A stretch of 64,000 nt of DNA from Streptomyces pilosus (GTDB taxonomy: Bacteria; Actinomycetota; Actinomycetes; Streptomycetales; Streptomycetaceae). Below are positions 35,019-44,100 of the stretch, piece by piece (position 1 is the first letter of the stretch; every line of letters begins with the position of its first letter). A program made the translations under genes and the position numbers. The stretch spans positions 1 through 64,000 of the forward strand of contig NZ_BMTU01000007.1 of assembly GCF_014649835.1 (NCBI RefSeq), written 5' to 3'. The notes under the pieces are model-generated. The model was given only the letters and a program-made list of their open reading frames with translations, searched no databases and was not told where the DNA came from.

Positions 35019-36488
35019 TCAGCCGGCGAGCGGCAGGCGGAGTTCGAACAGGGCTCCGCCTGCCGGCGCCGTGCCCGCCGTGAGCGTGCCTCCGTGCCGC
35101 ACGGCGACGTCCCGCGCGATCGCGAGGCCGAGACCGGCACCGCCGTCGTCGCGACTGCGGGCCGCGTCCAGCCGTACGAACCGTGCGAAGATGCGCTCCC
35201 GGTCGGCCTCGGCCACCCCCTCGCCGTCGTCGGCCACCGCCAGCACCGCCCGGGCGCCCTCCCGCCGCACGGTCACGGTCACCCGCTCGCGGGCGTGCCG
35301 GCCGGCGTTGTCCAGCAGGTTGGCGAGGACGCGTCCGAGCTGCCCCCGCGATCCGGTGACCTCCACCGGTTCCGCGTCCACCGTCACCCCGGTACGGCCC
35401 GCGGCCTCCTCGCGGGCCATCGCCGCCAGGTCGACCCGGGCGTCGGCGGGCCGCTCCCCCGCGTCCAGCCGGGCGAGCAGCAGCAGGTCGGCGGCGAGGC
35501 GCTGGAGCCGCACGGTGTCCTCCACCGCGCCGTCCAGGTCGAGCAGCTCGGGGTGGGCGGCGGCCACCTCCAGCTGGGTGCGCAGCGAGGCGATGGGGCT
35601 GCGCAGTTCGTGGGAGGCGTCGGCGACGAACCGCCGCTGCCGTTCCACGGACGCCTCCAGGGCGGCGAGGGTCTCGTTGGTGGTGCTGGCCAGGCGGGCG
35701 ATCTCGTCGTGCGTCGCCGGTTCGGGGACACGGCGGGTGAGGTCCTCGGAGGCGGTGATCGCGGCCATCTCCCGGCGGATGCCCTCCACCGGGCGCAGGG
35801 CCCGGCCGGTGACCAGCCAGGTCACTCCGGCGACGACGCCGAGCAGCAGCGGCAGGCCGATGAGCATGCCGGTCAGCGTGGTGTCCACGGCACTGTGCTC
35901 GGCGGCGAGCGGGGCACCCGCGGTGACCGTCAGACGGCCCCCGCCGGCGGTCCCGACGTCCACGGCGGCGAACCGGTAGTCCTCGGCGTCACCGTCGATC
36001 GTCGCCGAGCCGTTGCTGAAGGTCGTGCCGCCGCCGATCTCCCCGGGGGCCAGGGAAGCGCCGGAGTCGTCGTCGGAGTCACCGGAGTCACCGGAGTCCG
36101 CGGAGTCGTCGCCGGAGTCCCCGGAGTCGTTCGCGTCGTCGTCATCGTCGTCGTCGGGGGCCGACGGGCGGGGCGTCACCTCGGCCGTCGCCGTGCCCTC
36201 GATCCGTTGCAGGTCCTGGGAGGCGGCGACGAGCGTGCCGTCCCGGTCGACGATCTGCACCGGCCTGTCGTCGCCGTCCAGCCCGGAGAGCTGGTCGTAG
36301 GGCGTGCGGGCGGCGAGTTCGGCGGCGACCGCCCGCGCGGACTGCTCCGCCTGGGTGCCCGCCTCGCCGATGAGGTTGGAGCGCAGGGACATCAGGACGG
36401 CCGTGCCGGCCGCGACGAGGGCGACCGCGACGACGAGCGTGGCGGCGAGCGTCGCCCGCGCCCGGACCGAGCCGAACAGGCGGCTCAC
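35019..36488 (-). CDS. sensor histidine kinase with Asp/Ser-rich sensor domain
   Basis: Protein of 489 aa. TM1 near residues 9-30, an extracellular domain containing a long acidic low-complexity stretch (DDDDDDANDSGDSGDDSAD and onward), TM2 (MLIGLPLLLGVVAGVTWLV), HAMP, H-box FVADASHELRSPIASL and an HATPase with NLLDNAG and GLGLAIA. GTG start overlaps the regulator stop (GTGA). The acidic insert may bind cations. It pairs with the OmpR-type regulator and faces a PepSY protein that is also Asp-rich. Confidence 0.9.
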   Translation of the reverse strand: MSRLFGSVRARATLAATLVVAVALVAAGTAVLMSLRSNLIGEAGTQAEQSARAVAAELAARTPYDQLSGLDGDDRPVQIVDRDGTLVAASQDLQRIEGTATAEVTPRPSAPDDDDDDDANDSGDSGDDSADSGDSGDSDDDSGASLAPGEIGGGTTFSNGSATIDGDAEDYRFAAVDVGTAGGGRLTVTAGAPLAAEHSAVDTTLTGMLIGLPLLLGVVAGVTWLVTGRALRPVEGIRREMAAITASEDLTRRVPEPATHDEIARLASTTNETLAALEASVERQRRFVADASHELRSPIASLRTQLEVAAAHPELLDLDGAVEDTVRLQRLAADLLLLARLDAGERPADARVDLAAMAREEAAGRTGVTVDAEPVEVTGSRGQLGRVLANLLDNAGRHARERVTVTVRREGARAVLAVADDGEGVAEADRERIFARFVRLDAARSRDDGGAGLGLAIARDVAVRHGGTLTAGTAPAGGALFELRLPLAG

Positions 36489-37204
36489 GGCGCCGTCTCC
36501 AGCCGGTAGCCGGCGCCGCGCACGGTACGGATGAGTCCGGGGCGCAGCTTGCGGCGCAGGGCGCTGACGTAGACCTCGACGATGTTGGGGTCGCCCTCGT
36601 AGGCGAAGTCCCAGACGTGCTCCAGGATGTCGGCCTTGGAGACCACCTCGCCGGCCCGCAGCACCAGCTGCTCCAGCACCGAGAACTCCTTGGTGGTCAG
36701 CGTGACCTCCTCCTCGCCGAGGAACACCCGGCGGGCGGCGGTGTCGACCCTGAGGTCCCCGTGCACGTGGACCGGGGAGGCCCCGGTGGTCGCCCGGCGG
36801 CGCAGCAGCGCCTTGATCCGGGCGACGAGGACGACGTACGAGAACGGCTTGGTGAGGTAGTCGTCCGCGCCCGTGTCCAGGCCCTCGGCCTCGTCGTACT
36901 CGCCGTCCTTGGCGGTGAGCATCAGGATCGGCACGTCGTGTCCGGCCGCGCGCAGGGCGGCGCAGACCCGGTAGCCGTTCATCCCCGGCAGCATGATGTC
37001 CAGGATCAGGAGGTCGTACGGGGCCTCCGTGGCCCGGTGCAGGCCCTCCCGGCCGTCGTGGACGACGTCCACGGCGTAGCCCTCGGCGGTCAGACCCCTG
37101 GCGAGGGAGAGGGCCAGCCGTTTCTCGTCCTCCACGATCAGGAGTCGGAAGGGGCGGCGCGCGGCGCCTCCGGCAGGGTGGTGGTGGGTGACGGGCGGGC
37201 GCAT
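36485..37204 (-). CDS. OmpR-family response regulator
   Basis: Protein of 239 aa. Receiver (LLIVEDEKRLALSLARGL, phosphoacceptor in LLILDIMLPG, switch Lys in LTKPFSY) and winged-helix DNA-binding domain (LTTKEFSVLEQLVLRAGEVVSK ... YVSALRRKL). First gene of the regulator-kinase pair. Divergent from the PepSY gene, with TTCAGG repeats in the gap that are likely its own binding sites. Confidence 0.92.
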   Translation of the reverse strand: MRPPVTHHHPAGGAARRPFRLLIVEDEKRLALSLARGLTAEGYAVDVVHDGREGLHRATEAPYDLLILDIMLPGMNGYRVCAALRAAGHDVPILMLTAKDGEYDEAEGLDTGADDYLTKPFSYVVLVARIKALLRRRATTGASPVHVHGDLRVDTAARRVFLGEEEVTLTTKEFSVLEQLVLRAGEVVSKADILEHVWDFAYEGDPNIVEVYVSALRRKLRPGLIRTVRGAGYRLETAP

Positions 37205-37225
37205 GCGGTCCAGGGTCGCAAAGCG

Positions 37226-37257
37226 AACCTGAAGATCCCTTCAGGCGGCTTCAGGTT
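37226..37257. promoter_or_regulatory. TTCAGG repeats, likely OmpR-type regulator site
   Basis: AACCTGAAG (37226-37234), CTTCAGG (37239-37245) and CTTCAGGTT (37249-37257). The last two are direct repeats 10 bp apart, one helical turn, as OmpR-family dimers prefer; the outer two also form a perfect 9-bp inverted repeat. It lies between the regulator gene and the PepSY gene. Confidence 0.65.
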
Positions 37258-37325
37258 CCTCTCAGCGTCGGTGGGCGAGATTGGTGCCGTACAGAGCGAA
37301 ACGCAGCGACTCGGGAGGAACTCAC

Positions 37326-37985
37326 ATGAAGCGCAACATCGTGATCGCCGTCGTCACGGCGGCGGCTCTGGTCGGCGGGGGTACGGCGACGGCCATCGCG
37401 GTCTCGGGGGACGACGACGGCGGGTCGACCGCGGTGGCGCGGACGGAGCAGCGGGCGGGGGACGACGACCGGGACGACGACCGGGACGACCGGGGTGGCG
37501 ACAGCCGGGGCGACCGTGACGACGACGGGCGCGACGACGACCGTGACGACGACCGCGGTGCCCCGGGCGGCGTGCCGGCCGCCGACGCGATCGCCGCCGC
37601 GCTGAAGCACACGCCGGGCACGGCCGTCTCCGCCGAGCTGGACGACGGCGCCTGGGAGGTCGACGTCCTCGGCAAGGGGAACGACCGGCACAGCGTGCGC
37701 GTCGACCCGGGCACCGGCAAGGTGCTGGGCGCCGAGAAGGACGACGAGGACGACACCGACGAGGTGCGGGCGGCGCTGAAGGGCGCTTCGGTGACCGCCG
37801 GGCAGGCCGCGAATGCGGCCGCCGCCAAGGGAGCGGTGATCTCCCTGGAACTCGATGACGACGACGACCGGGGCTGGGAGGCCGAGACGCGCGCCGGCTC
37901 GGGTGACGACGGGAAGGACTGGCGGGTGGACCTGAAGAACGGCAAGGTCACCGCCGACCGGGACGACGACTCGGACGACGACTGA
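37326..37985 (+). CDS. secreted PepSY-domain protein, Asp-rich
   Basis: Protein of 219 aa. Signal peptide (MKRNIVIAVVTAAALVGGGTATAIAV), a highly acidic D/R/G stretch (residues about 50-90), and two PepSY-type units (AADAIAAALKHTPGTAVSAELDDG ... WEVDVLGKGNDRHSVRVDPGTGKVLG; a second after GQAANAAAAKG). PepSY proteins are thought to inhibit proteases or bind ligands. ATG at 37326 behind GGGAGGAA. Expected to be controlled by the divergent two-component system. Confidence 0.88.
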   Translation: MKRNIVIAVVTAAALVGGGTATAIAVSGDDDGGSTAVARTEQRAGDDDRDDDRDDRGGDSRGDRDDDGRDDDRDDDRGAPGGVPAADAIAAALKHTPGTAVSAELDDGAWEVDVLGKGNDRHSVRVDPGTGKVLGAEKDDEDDTDEVRAALKGASVTAGQAANAAAAKGAVISLELDDDDDRGWEAETRAGSGDDGKDWRVDLKNGKVTADRDDDSDDD

Positions 37986-38004
37986 TCGCGACGTGGTGGG
38001 GGCA

Positions 38005-38022
38005 GGGGGAGGAGTCTCCCCC
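38005..38022. terminator. terminator between pepSY gene and meaB
   Basis: GGGGGAG (38005-38011), 4-nt loop, CTCCCCC (38016-38022). Sits in the 77-bp convergent gap. Confidence 0.55.
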
Positions 38023-38062
38023 CGCCGCCTTCCCGTTCCCGGAGGCTGCGCCCCCGGACGGG

Positions 38063-39028
38063 CTAGTCGGTGCCGGACGAGGTCAGGCCCGCCACCAGTT
38101 CGTCCGCCGCGCGGTACGGGTCGAGGTCGCCCGCGATGATGCGCTCCGCGAGCGCGCCGAGGCGGCGGTCGCCGTGGAGGTCGCCGATGCGTTCGCGCAG
38201 GGCGGTGACGGCGATGGTCTCGACCTCGCGGGAGGCGCGTGCCAGCCGGCGTTCCGTCAGGACCCCGCGCTCCTCCATCCAGGCACGGTGCTTCTCCAGG
38301 GCCTCGACCACCTCGTCGACGCCCTCCTGCCGGGCGGCGACCGTCTTGACGATCGGGGGGCGCCAGTCGCCCGGGCCCCGGGACTCGCCGAGACCGAGCA
38401 TGTGGTTCAGCTCGCGGGCGGTGGCGTCGGCGCCGTCGCGGTCGGCCTTGTTGACGACGTAGACGTCACCGATCTCCAGGATTCCGGCCTTGGCGGCCTG
38501 GATGCCGTCCCCCATCCCGGGGGCCAGCAGGACCACGGAGGTGTCGGCCTGCGAGGCGATCTCCACCTCCGACTGGCCCACGCCCACCGTCTCGACGAGG
38601 ATCACGTCGCAGCCCGCCGCGTCCAGGACGCGGATGGCCTGGGGGGCGGCCCAGGCCAGACCGCCCAGATGGCCGCGGGTGGCCATGGAGCGGATGTAGA
38701 CGCCCGGGTCGGAGGCATGCTCCGACATCCGGACGCGGTCGCCGAGCAGCGCGCCCCCGGAGAAGGGGGAGGACGGGTCGACGGCCAGGACGCCGACCCG
38801 CTTGTCCTGCTTGCGGTACGCGGTCACCAGGGCCGACGTCGAGGTGGACTTGCCGACCCCCGGGGAGCCGGTGAGGCCGACCACGTACGCGTTACCGGTG
38901 AGCGGCGCCAGGGCCGCCATCACCTCCCTGAGCTGCGGGGACGCCCCCTCCACCAGGGAGATCAGCCGGGCCACGGCCCGTGGCCTGCCTTCCCTGGCCT
39001 GGGCGACCAGCGAGGAGACGTCCTGCAT
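38063..39028 (-). CDS. meaB: MeaB-type GTPase, acyl-CoA mutase chaperone
   Basis: Protein of 321 aa of the G3E family. Walker A GSPGVGKS (54-61), DPSSPFSGGALLGDR, ETVGVGQSE (switch) and NKAD (guanine specificity). MeaB protects and reloads B12-dependent mutases such as methylmalonyl-CoA or isobutyryl-CoA mutase. ATG at 39028 with GGAG upstream; further upstream in-frame sequence belongs to the thiolase region. Follows the thiolase gene by 50 bp. Confidence 0.93.
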   Translation of the reverse strand: MQDVSSLVAQAREGRPRAVARLISLVEGASPQLREVMAALAPLTGNAYVVGLTGSPGVGKSTSTSALVTAYRKQDKRVGVLAVDPSSPFSGGALLGDRVRMSEHASDPGVYIRSMATRGHLGGLAWAAPQAIRVLDAAGCDVILVETVGVGQSEVEIASQADTSVVLLAPGMGDGIQAAKAGILEIGDVYVVNKADRDGADATARELNHMLGLGESRGPGDWRPPIVKTVAARQEGVDEVVEALEKHRAWMEERGVLTERRLARASREVETIAVTALRERIGDLHGDRRLGALAERIIAGDLDPYRAADELVAGLTSSGTD

Positions 39029-39078
39029 CACAGCTCCGTTCACGAGAGGGAATTCAGCACACCGCGGGAAGGCCCGGC

Positions 39079-40302
39079 TCAGGCCTTGGGCACCCGCACG
39101 ATCAGCGCGTCGCCCTGGCCGCCGCCGCCGCACAGCGCCGCCGCGCCGACACCGCCGCCGCGCCGCTTCAGCTCCAGCGCCAGGTGCAGCACCAGCCGCG
39201 CGCCGGACATGCCGATCGGGTGACCGAGAGCGATGGCGCCCCCGTTGACGTTCACCTTTTCGGTGGAAACACCGAGGTCCTTCATTGACTGGACGGCGAC
39301 CGCGGCGAAGGCCTCGTTGATCTCGATGAGGTCGAGGTCGGAAACCTCCAGGCCCTCCTTCTTCAGCGCGTGCCGGATCGCGTTGGACGGCTGCGACTGC
39401 AGGGAGTTGTCGGGTCCGGCCACGTTGCCGTGGGCGCCGATCTCGGCGATCCAGTCCAGGCCCAGTTCCTGCGCCTTGGCCTTGCTCATCACGACCACGG
39501 CCGCCGCGCCGTCGGAGATCTGCGAGGAGGAACCGGCGGTGATGGTGCCGTCCTTGGCGAAGGCGGGACGCAGCTTGCCGAGGGACTCGGCGGTGGTGTC
39601 GCCGCGGATGCCCTCGTCCTTGCTGAACAGGACCGGGTCGCCCTTGCGCTGCGGGATCTCGACCGGGGTGATCTCGGCCTCGTAGACGCCGTTCTTCTGC
39701 GCGGCGGCGGCCCGCTGGTGGGACAGGGCGGCGATCTCGTCCTGCTCCGGACGGGCGATGCCGAGGCGGGTGTTGTGCTTCTCGGTCGACTCGCCCATGG
39801 CGATGTTCTCGAAGGAGTCGGTCAGGCCGTCGTGCGCCATGGCGTCGAGCACCTGCACCGCGCCGTACTTGTATCCCTCGCGGGACTTCGGCAGCAGGTG
39901 CGGGGCGTTGGTCATGGACTCCTGGCCGCCCGCGACGACCACGTCGAACTCGCCGGCGCGGATCAGCTGGTCGGCCAGCGCGATCGCGTCGAGGCCGGAG
40001 AGGCACACCTTGTTGATGGTGAGCGCCGGGACGTTCATCGGGATGCCGGCCTTGACGGCGGCCTGGCGGGCCGGGATCTGCCCCGCCCCGGCCTGGAGCA
40101 CCTGGCCCATGATCACGTACTGGACCTGGTCGCCGCCGATCCCCGCACGGTCGAGGGCGGCCTTGATCGCGAAGCCGCCGAGGTCGGCTCCGGAGAAGGA
40201 CTTCAGCGAGCCGAGCAGCCGACCCATGGGGGTGCGGGCGCCCGCGACGATGACGGAGGTCGTGCCGTTCGTTGCGGATGATGCGGAAGTTGCGGAAGAC
40301 AT
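39079..40302 (-). CDS. acetyl-CoA C-acetyltransferase (thiolase)
   Basis: Protein of 407 aa. Thiolase motifs: acyl-accepting Cys100 in INKVCLSGLDA, GGQESMTNAPHLL, NVNGGAIALGHPIGMSGAR (His) and the C-terminal CGGGGQGDA (Cys). Joins two acetyl-CoA to acetoacetyl-CoA or cleaves 3-ketoacyl-CoA. ATG start; meaB follows. It belongs with the C4-acyl-CoA genes in this window. Confidence 0.93.
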   Translation of the reverse strand: MSSATSASSATNGTTSVIVAGARTPMGRLLGSLKSFSGADLGGFAIKAALDRAGIGGDQVQYVIMGQVLQAGAGQIPARQAAVKAGIPMNVPALTINKVCLSGLDAIALADQLIRAGEFDVVVAGGQESMTNAPHLLPKSREGYKYGAVQVLDAMAHDGLTDSFENIAMGESTEKHNTRLGIARPEQDEIAALSHQRAAAAQKNGVYEAEITPVEIPQRKGDPVLFSKDEGIRGDTTAESLGKLRPAFAKDGTITAGSSSQISDGAAAVVVMSKAKAQELGLDWIAEIGAHGNVAGPDNSLQSQPSNAIRHALKKEGLEVSDLDLIEINEAFAAVAVQSMKDLGVSTEKVNVNGGAIALGHPIGMSGARLVLHLALELKRRGGGVGAAALCGGGGQGDALIVRVPKA

Positions 40303-40449
40303 GAGCTGCGATCCCCTTTCGGCTGCACAGCCGAGGAGTGAACGAGGGTTTACTTCGAATGTACTGACGTGCGGTGGACCCCGTCATCGGCCTTTCGGTG
40401 TGATCGCGCGCACGTTGCGTAACCGCCCGGTGAGCGCTCCACTGAATCC

Positions 40450-40890
40450 ATGCTGACGCGAATCGACCACATCGGGATCGCCTGTTTCGACCTGGACAGG
40501 ACCGTGGAGTTCTACCGGGCCACGTACGGCTTCGAGGTCTTCCACTCCGAGGTCAACGAGGAGCAGGGCGTGCGCGAGGCCATGCTCAAGATCAACGACA
40601 CCTCGGACGGCGGTGCCTCCTACCTGCAGCTCCTCGAGCCGACCCGGGAGGACTCCACCGTCGCCAAGTGGCTGGCGAAGAACGGCGAGGGTGTCCACCA
40701 CATCGCTTTCGGTACGGCGGATGTGGACGCGGACGCGGCCGGCATCAAGGAGAAGGGCGTACGCGTTCTGTACGAAGAGCCCCGGCGCGGCTCCATGGGG
40801 TCACGGATCACCTTCCTGCACCCCAAGGACTGCCATGGCGTACTGACAGAACTGGTCACTTCGGCGCCCGTTGAGTCGTCCGAGCACTGA
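40450..40890 (+). CDS. mce: methylmalonyl-CoA epimerase
   Basis: Protein of 146 aa, VOC-fold. Metal ligands are expected at His7 (RIDHIGIA), His in GVHHIAFG and the C-terminal Glu in GVLTELV. It interconverts (R)- and (S)-methylmalonyl-CoA between propionyl-CoA carboxylase and methylmalonyl-CoA mutase. Divergent from the thiolase/meaB pair; scy follows. Confidence 0.93.
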   Translation: MLTRIDHIGIACFDLDRTVEFYRATYGFEVFHSEVNEEQGVREAMLKINDTSDGGASYLQLLEPTREDSTVAKWLAKNGEGVHHIAFGTADVDADAAGIKEKGVRVLYEEPRRGSMGSRITFLHPKDCHGVLTELVTSAPVESSEH

Positions 40891-40971
40891 CCCACGTACA
40901 TAAGGGCCGGTAGGGTTGGGTCCGGTCGCCGCTCGATCCGTGGTGACCTTCCCGTCGTCTTTGGCGACGGG
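40887..40971 (+). promoter_or_regulatory. candidate scy promoter and leader hairpin
   Basis: CTGACC (40887-40892), 18-bp spacer and TAGGGT (40911-40916) would give a ~195-nt leader for scy. Within it CCCGTCG (40951-40957) and CGACGGG (40965-40971) form a perfect 7-bp hairpin with a TCTTTGG loop. The hairpin could alternatively terminate mce. Confidence 0.5.
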
Positions 40972-41117
40972 ATCGCCGGGGTCCGGTTTTCGGGGGGCGA
41001 GCGCGGGGCAGCGGCCCATGCTCCGCCGTTGATCTGACACCATTCCCCGGGGGCCCCGTTCGGCGGTTGGACGGAGCTCGGCCAGACTTGCGACCAGGGG
41101 ACGGATGGGACCGCGCA

Positions 41118-44100
41118 GTGCGGGGCTACGAGAGCCAGGAGCGAGAGCCGGCGGCTGACGTCGACCACCTCTCTCGGTTCGAAGCCGAGATGAAGCGGCT
41201 GAAGACCGAGCGGGAAAAGGCGATCCAGCACGCCGAGGACCTCGGCTACCAGGTCGAGGTGCTGCGCGCCAAGCTGCACGAGGCGCGCCGCACCATCATG
41301 TCCCGGCCCGCCTACGACGGCGGTGACATCGGCTACCAGGCCGAGCAGATGCTGCGCAACGCGCAGATGCAGGCCGACCAGCTGCGCGCGGACGCCGAGC
41401 GTGAGCTGAGCCAGGCGCGGGCGCAGACCCAGCGGATCCTCCAGGAGCACGCGGAGCAGGCGGCCCGGCTCCAGGCGGAGCTGCACCAGGAGGCGGTGAC
41501 CCGGCGCCAGCAGCTCGACCAGGAGCTGGCGGAGCGCCGGCAGACCGTCGAGTCGCACGTCAACGAGAACGTGTCGTGGGCGGAGCAGCTGCGGGCCCGC
41601 ACCGAGGAGCAGGCCCGCCGGCTCATGGAGGAGACCCGCGCGGAGCGGGAGCAGGCCCTGGCCGCCGCCCGCGCGGAGGCCGAACGGCTGACGTCCGAGG
41701 CCCGGCAGCGGCTGCAGAGCGACGCCGAGGCGGCCCGCGCGGAGGCCGAGCAGCTGCTGCGCCGGGCCCGCACGGACGCAGAACGGCTGCTGAACGCCGC
41801 GTCCACGCAGGCGCAGGAGGCCACCGACCACGCCGAGCGGCTGCGGACGTCCACGGCGACCGAGTCGGAATCGGCGCGCCGTGAGTCCCAGGAGCTGGCC
41901 AAGGCGGCCGAGCAGCGCATGGCGGAGGCCGAGACCTCCCTGCGCGAGGCGCGCGCCGAGGCGGAGAAGGTCCTCGCCGAGGCGAAGGACGCCGCCGCCA
42001 AGGCGATCGCCTCCGCCGAGTCCGCCAACGAGACCCGTACGCGCACCGCCAAGGAGCAGGTGGCGCGACTGGTCAGCGAGGCCACCAAGGAGGCGGAGAC
42101 CACCAAGGCGGACGCCGAGCAGCTGGTCGCCGACGCCCGCGCGGAGGCCGAGAAGATCGTCGCCGAGGCCGCGGAGAAGGCCCGCACGCTCACCGCGGAG
42201 GAGTCCGCCACCCAGCTGTCCAAGGCGGCCAGGACCGCCGAGGAGGTACTCAACAAGGCGTCCGAGGACGCCAAGCAGACCACGAAGGCGGCGGCCGAGG
42301 AGGCCGAGCGGATCCGCAGGGAGGCCGAGGCCGAGGCGGACCGGCTGCGCGCGGAGGCGCACGACATCGCCGCGCAGCTCAAGGGCGCGGCGAAGGACGA
42401 CACCAAGGAGTACCGCGCCAAGACCGTCGAGCTCCAGGAGGAGGCGCGCCGGCTGCGCGGCGAGGCCGAGCAGCTGCGCGCCGACGCGGTCGCCGAGGGC
42501 GAGAAGATCCGCGCGGAGGCCCGCAAGGAGGCCGTGGCGCAGATCGAGGAGGCGGCGAAGTCCGCCGAGGAGCTGCTCGCCAAGGCCAAGGCGGACGCCG
42601 ACGAACTGCGCTCCACCGCGCAGACGGACAGCGAGAAGGTCCGCACCGAGGCCATCGAGCGGGCCACCACGCTGCGCCGGCAGGCCGAGGAGACGCTGGA
42701 GCGCACCCGCAAGGAGGCCGAACGGCACCGCGCCGAGGCCGTCGAGCAGGCGGACGCGCTCAAGGACGAGGCCGAGCGGGCCGCGCGCGAGCTGCGCGAG
42801 GAGACCGAGCGGGCCGTCGAGGACCGCCGCGCGGAGGCGGCCGCGGAACTGACGCGGCTGCACACGGAGGCCGAGGAGCGGCTCGCCTCCGCCGAGCGGG
42901 CGCTCGGCGAGGCGCGTGAGGAGGCCGCCCGGATCCGCCGGGAGGCGTCCGAGGAGGCCGAGCGGCTGCGCACCGAGGCCGCCGAGCGGATCCGTGCCCT
43001 GCGGCAGCAGGCGGAGGCGGAGGCCGAGCGGCTGCGGGACGAGGCCGCCGCGGACGCGTCGGCGTCCCGCGCGGAGGGCGAGTCCGTCGCCGTGCGGCTG
43101 CGGTCGGAGGCCGCGGCCGAGGCGGAGCGCCTGAAGGCGGAGGCGCAGGACAGCGCCGACCGGATGCGGGCGGAGGCGCAGGCCGCCGCCGAGCGGATCG
43201 GCGCGGAGGCGTCCGAGGCGCTGGCCGCCGCGCAGGAGGAGGCCGCCCGGCGGCGCCGCGAGGCCGAGGAACTCCTCGGCGCGGCCCGGCAGGAGGCCGG
43301 CCAGGAGCGTGAGCGGGCCCGCGAGCAGAGCGAGGAACTGCTGGCGTCGGCGCGCACGCGCGTCGAGGAGGCGCAGGCCGAGGCCGTGCGTCTGGTCGAG
43401 GAGGCGGACCGGCGCGCCACGGAGATGGTGTCGGCGGCCGAGCAGCACGCCCAGCAGGTGCGGGACTCGGTCGCGGGCCTGCACGAGCAGGCGCAGGAGG
43501 AGATCGCCGGTCTGCGGTCGGCCGCCGACCACGCGGCGGAGCGCACGCGCCGTGAGGCGGAGGAGGAGGCGGACCGGGTCCGCGGCGACGCCTACGCGGA
43601 GCGGGAGCGGGCGAGCGAGGACGCGGGCCGGCTGCGGCGCGAGGCGCACGAGGAGGCGGAGGCCGCCAAGTCGCTGGCCGAGCGCACCGTGTCCGAGGCG
43701 ATCACGGAGGCCGAGCGGATCCGTTCGGAGGTGTCCGAGCACGCCCAGCGGCTGCGCACGGAGGCGTCGGACGCGATCGCGGAGGCCGAGCAGGCCGCCG
43801 CGCGCACCCGGGCGGACGCCCGGGAGGACGCCAACCGGATCCGTTCGGACGCGGCGACGCAGGCGGACACCCTCATCACGGAGGCGCGCGCCGAGGCCGA
43901 GCGGCTCACCGAGGACACCATCACGGAGACCGACCGGCTGCGCGTGGAGACGGTCGCCGAGGCGGAGCGGGTGCGGTCGGAGTCGGTCGCCAGGGCCGAG
44001 AAGCTGATCGCGGACGCCACCGGTGACGCCGAGCGGCTGCGGGCCGAGGCCGCGGAGACGGTCGGATCGGCGCAGCAGCACGCGGAGCGGCTCCGGCAGG

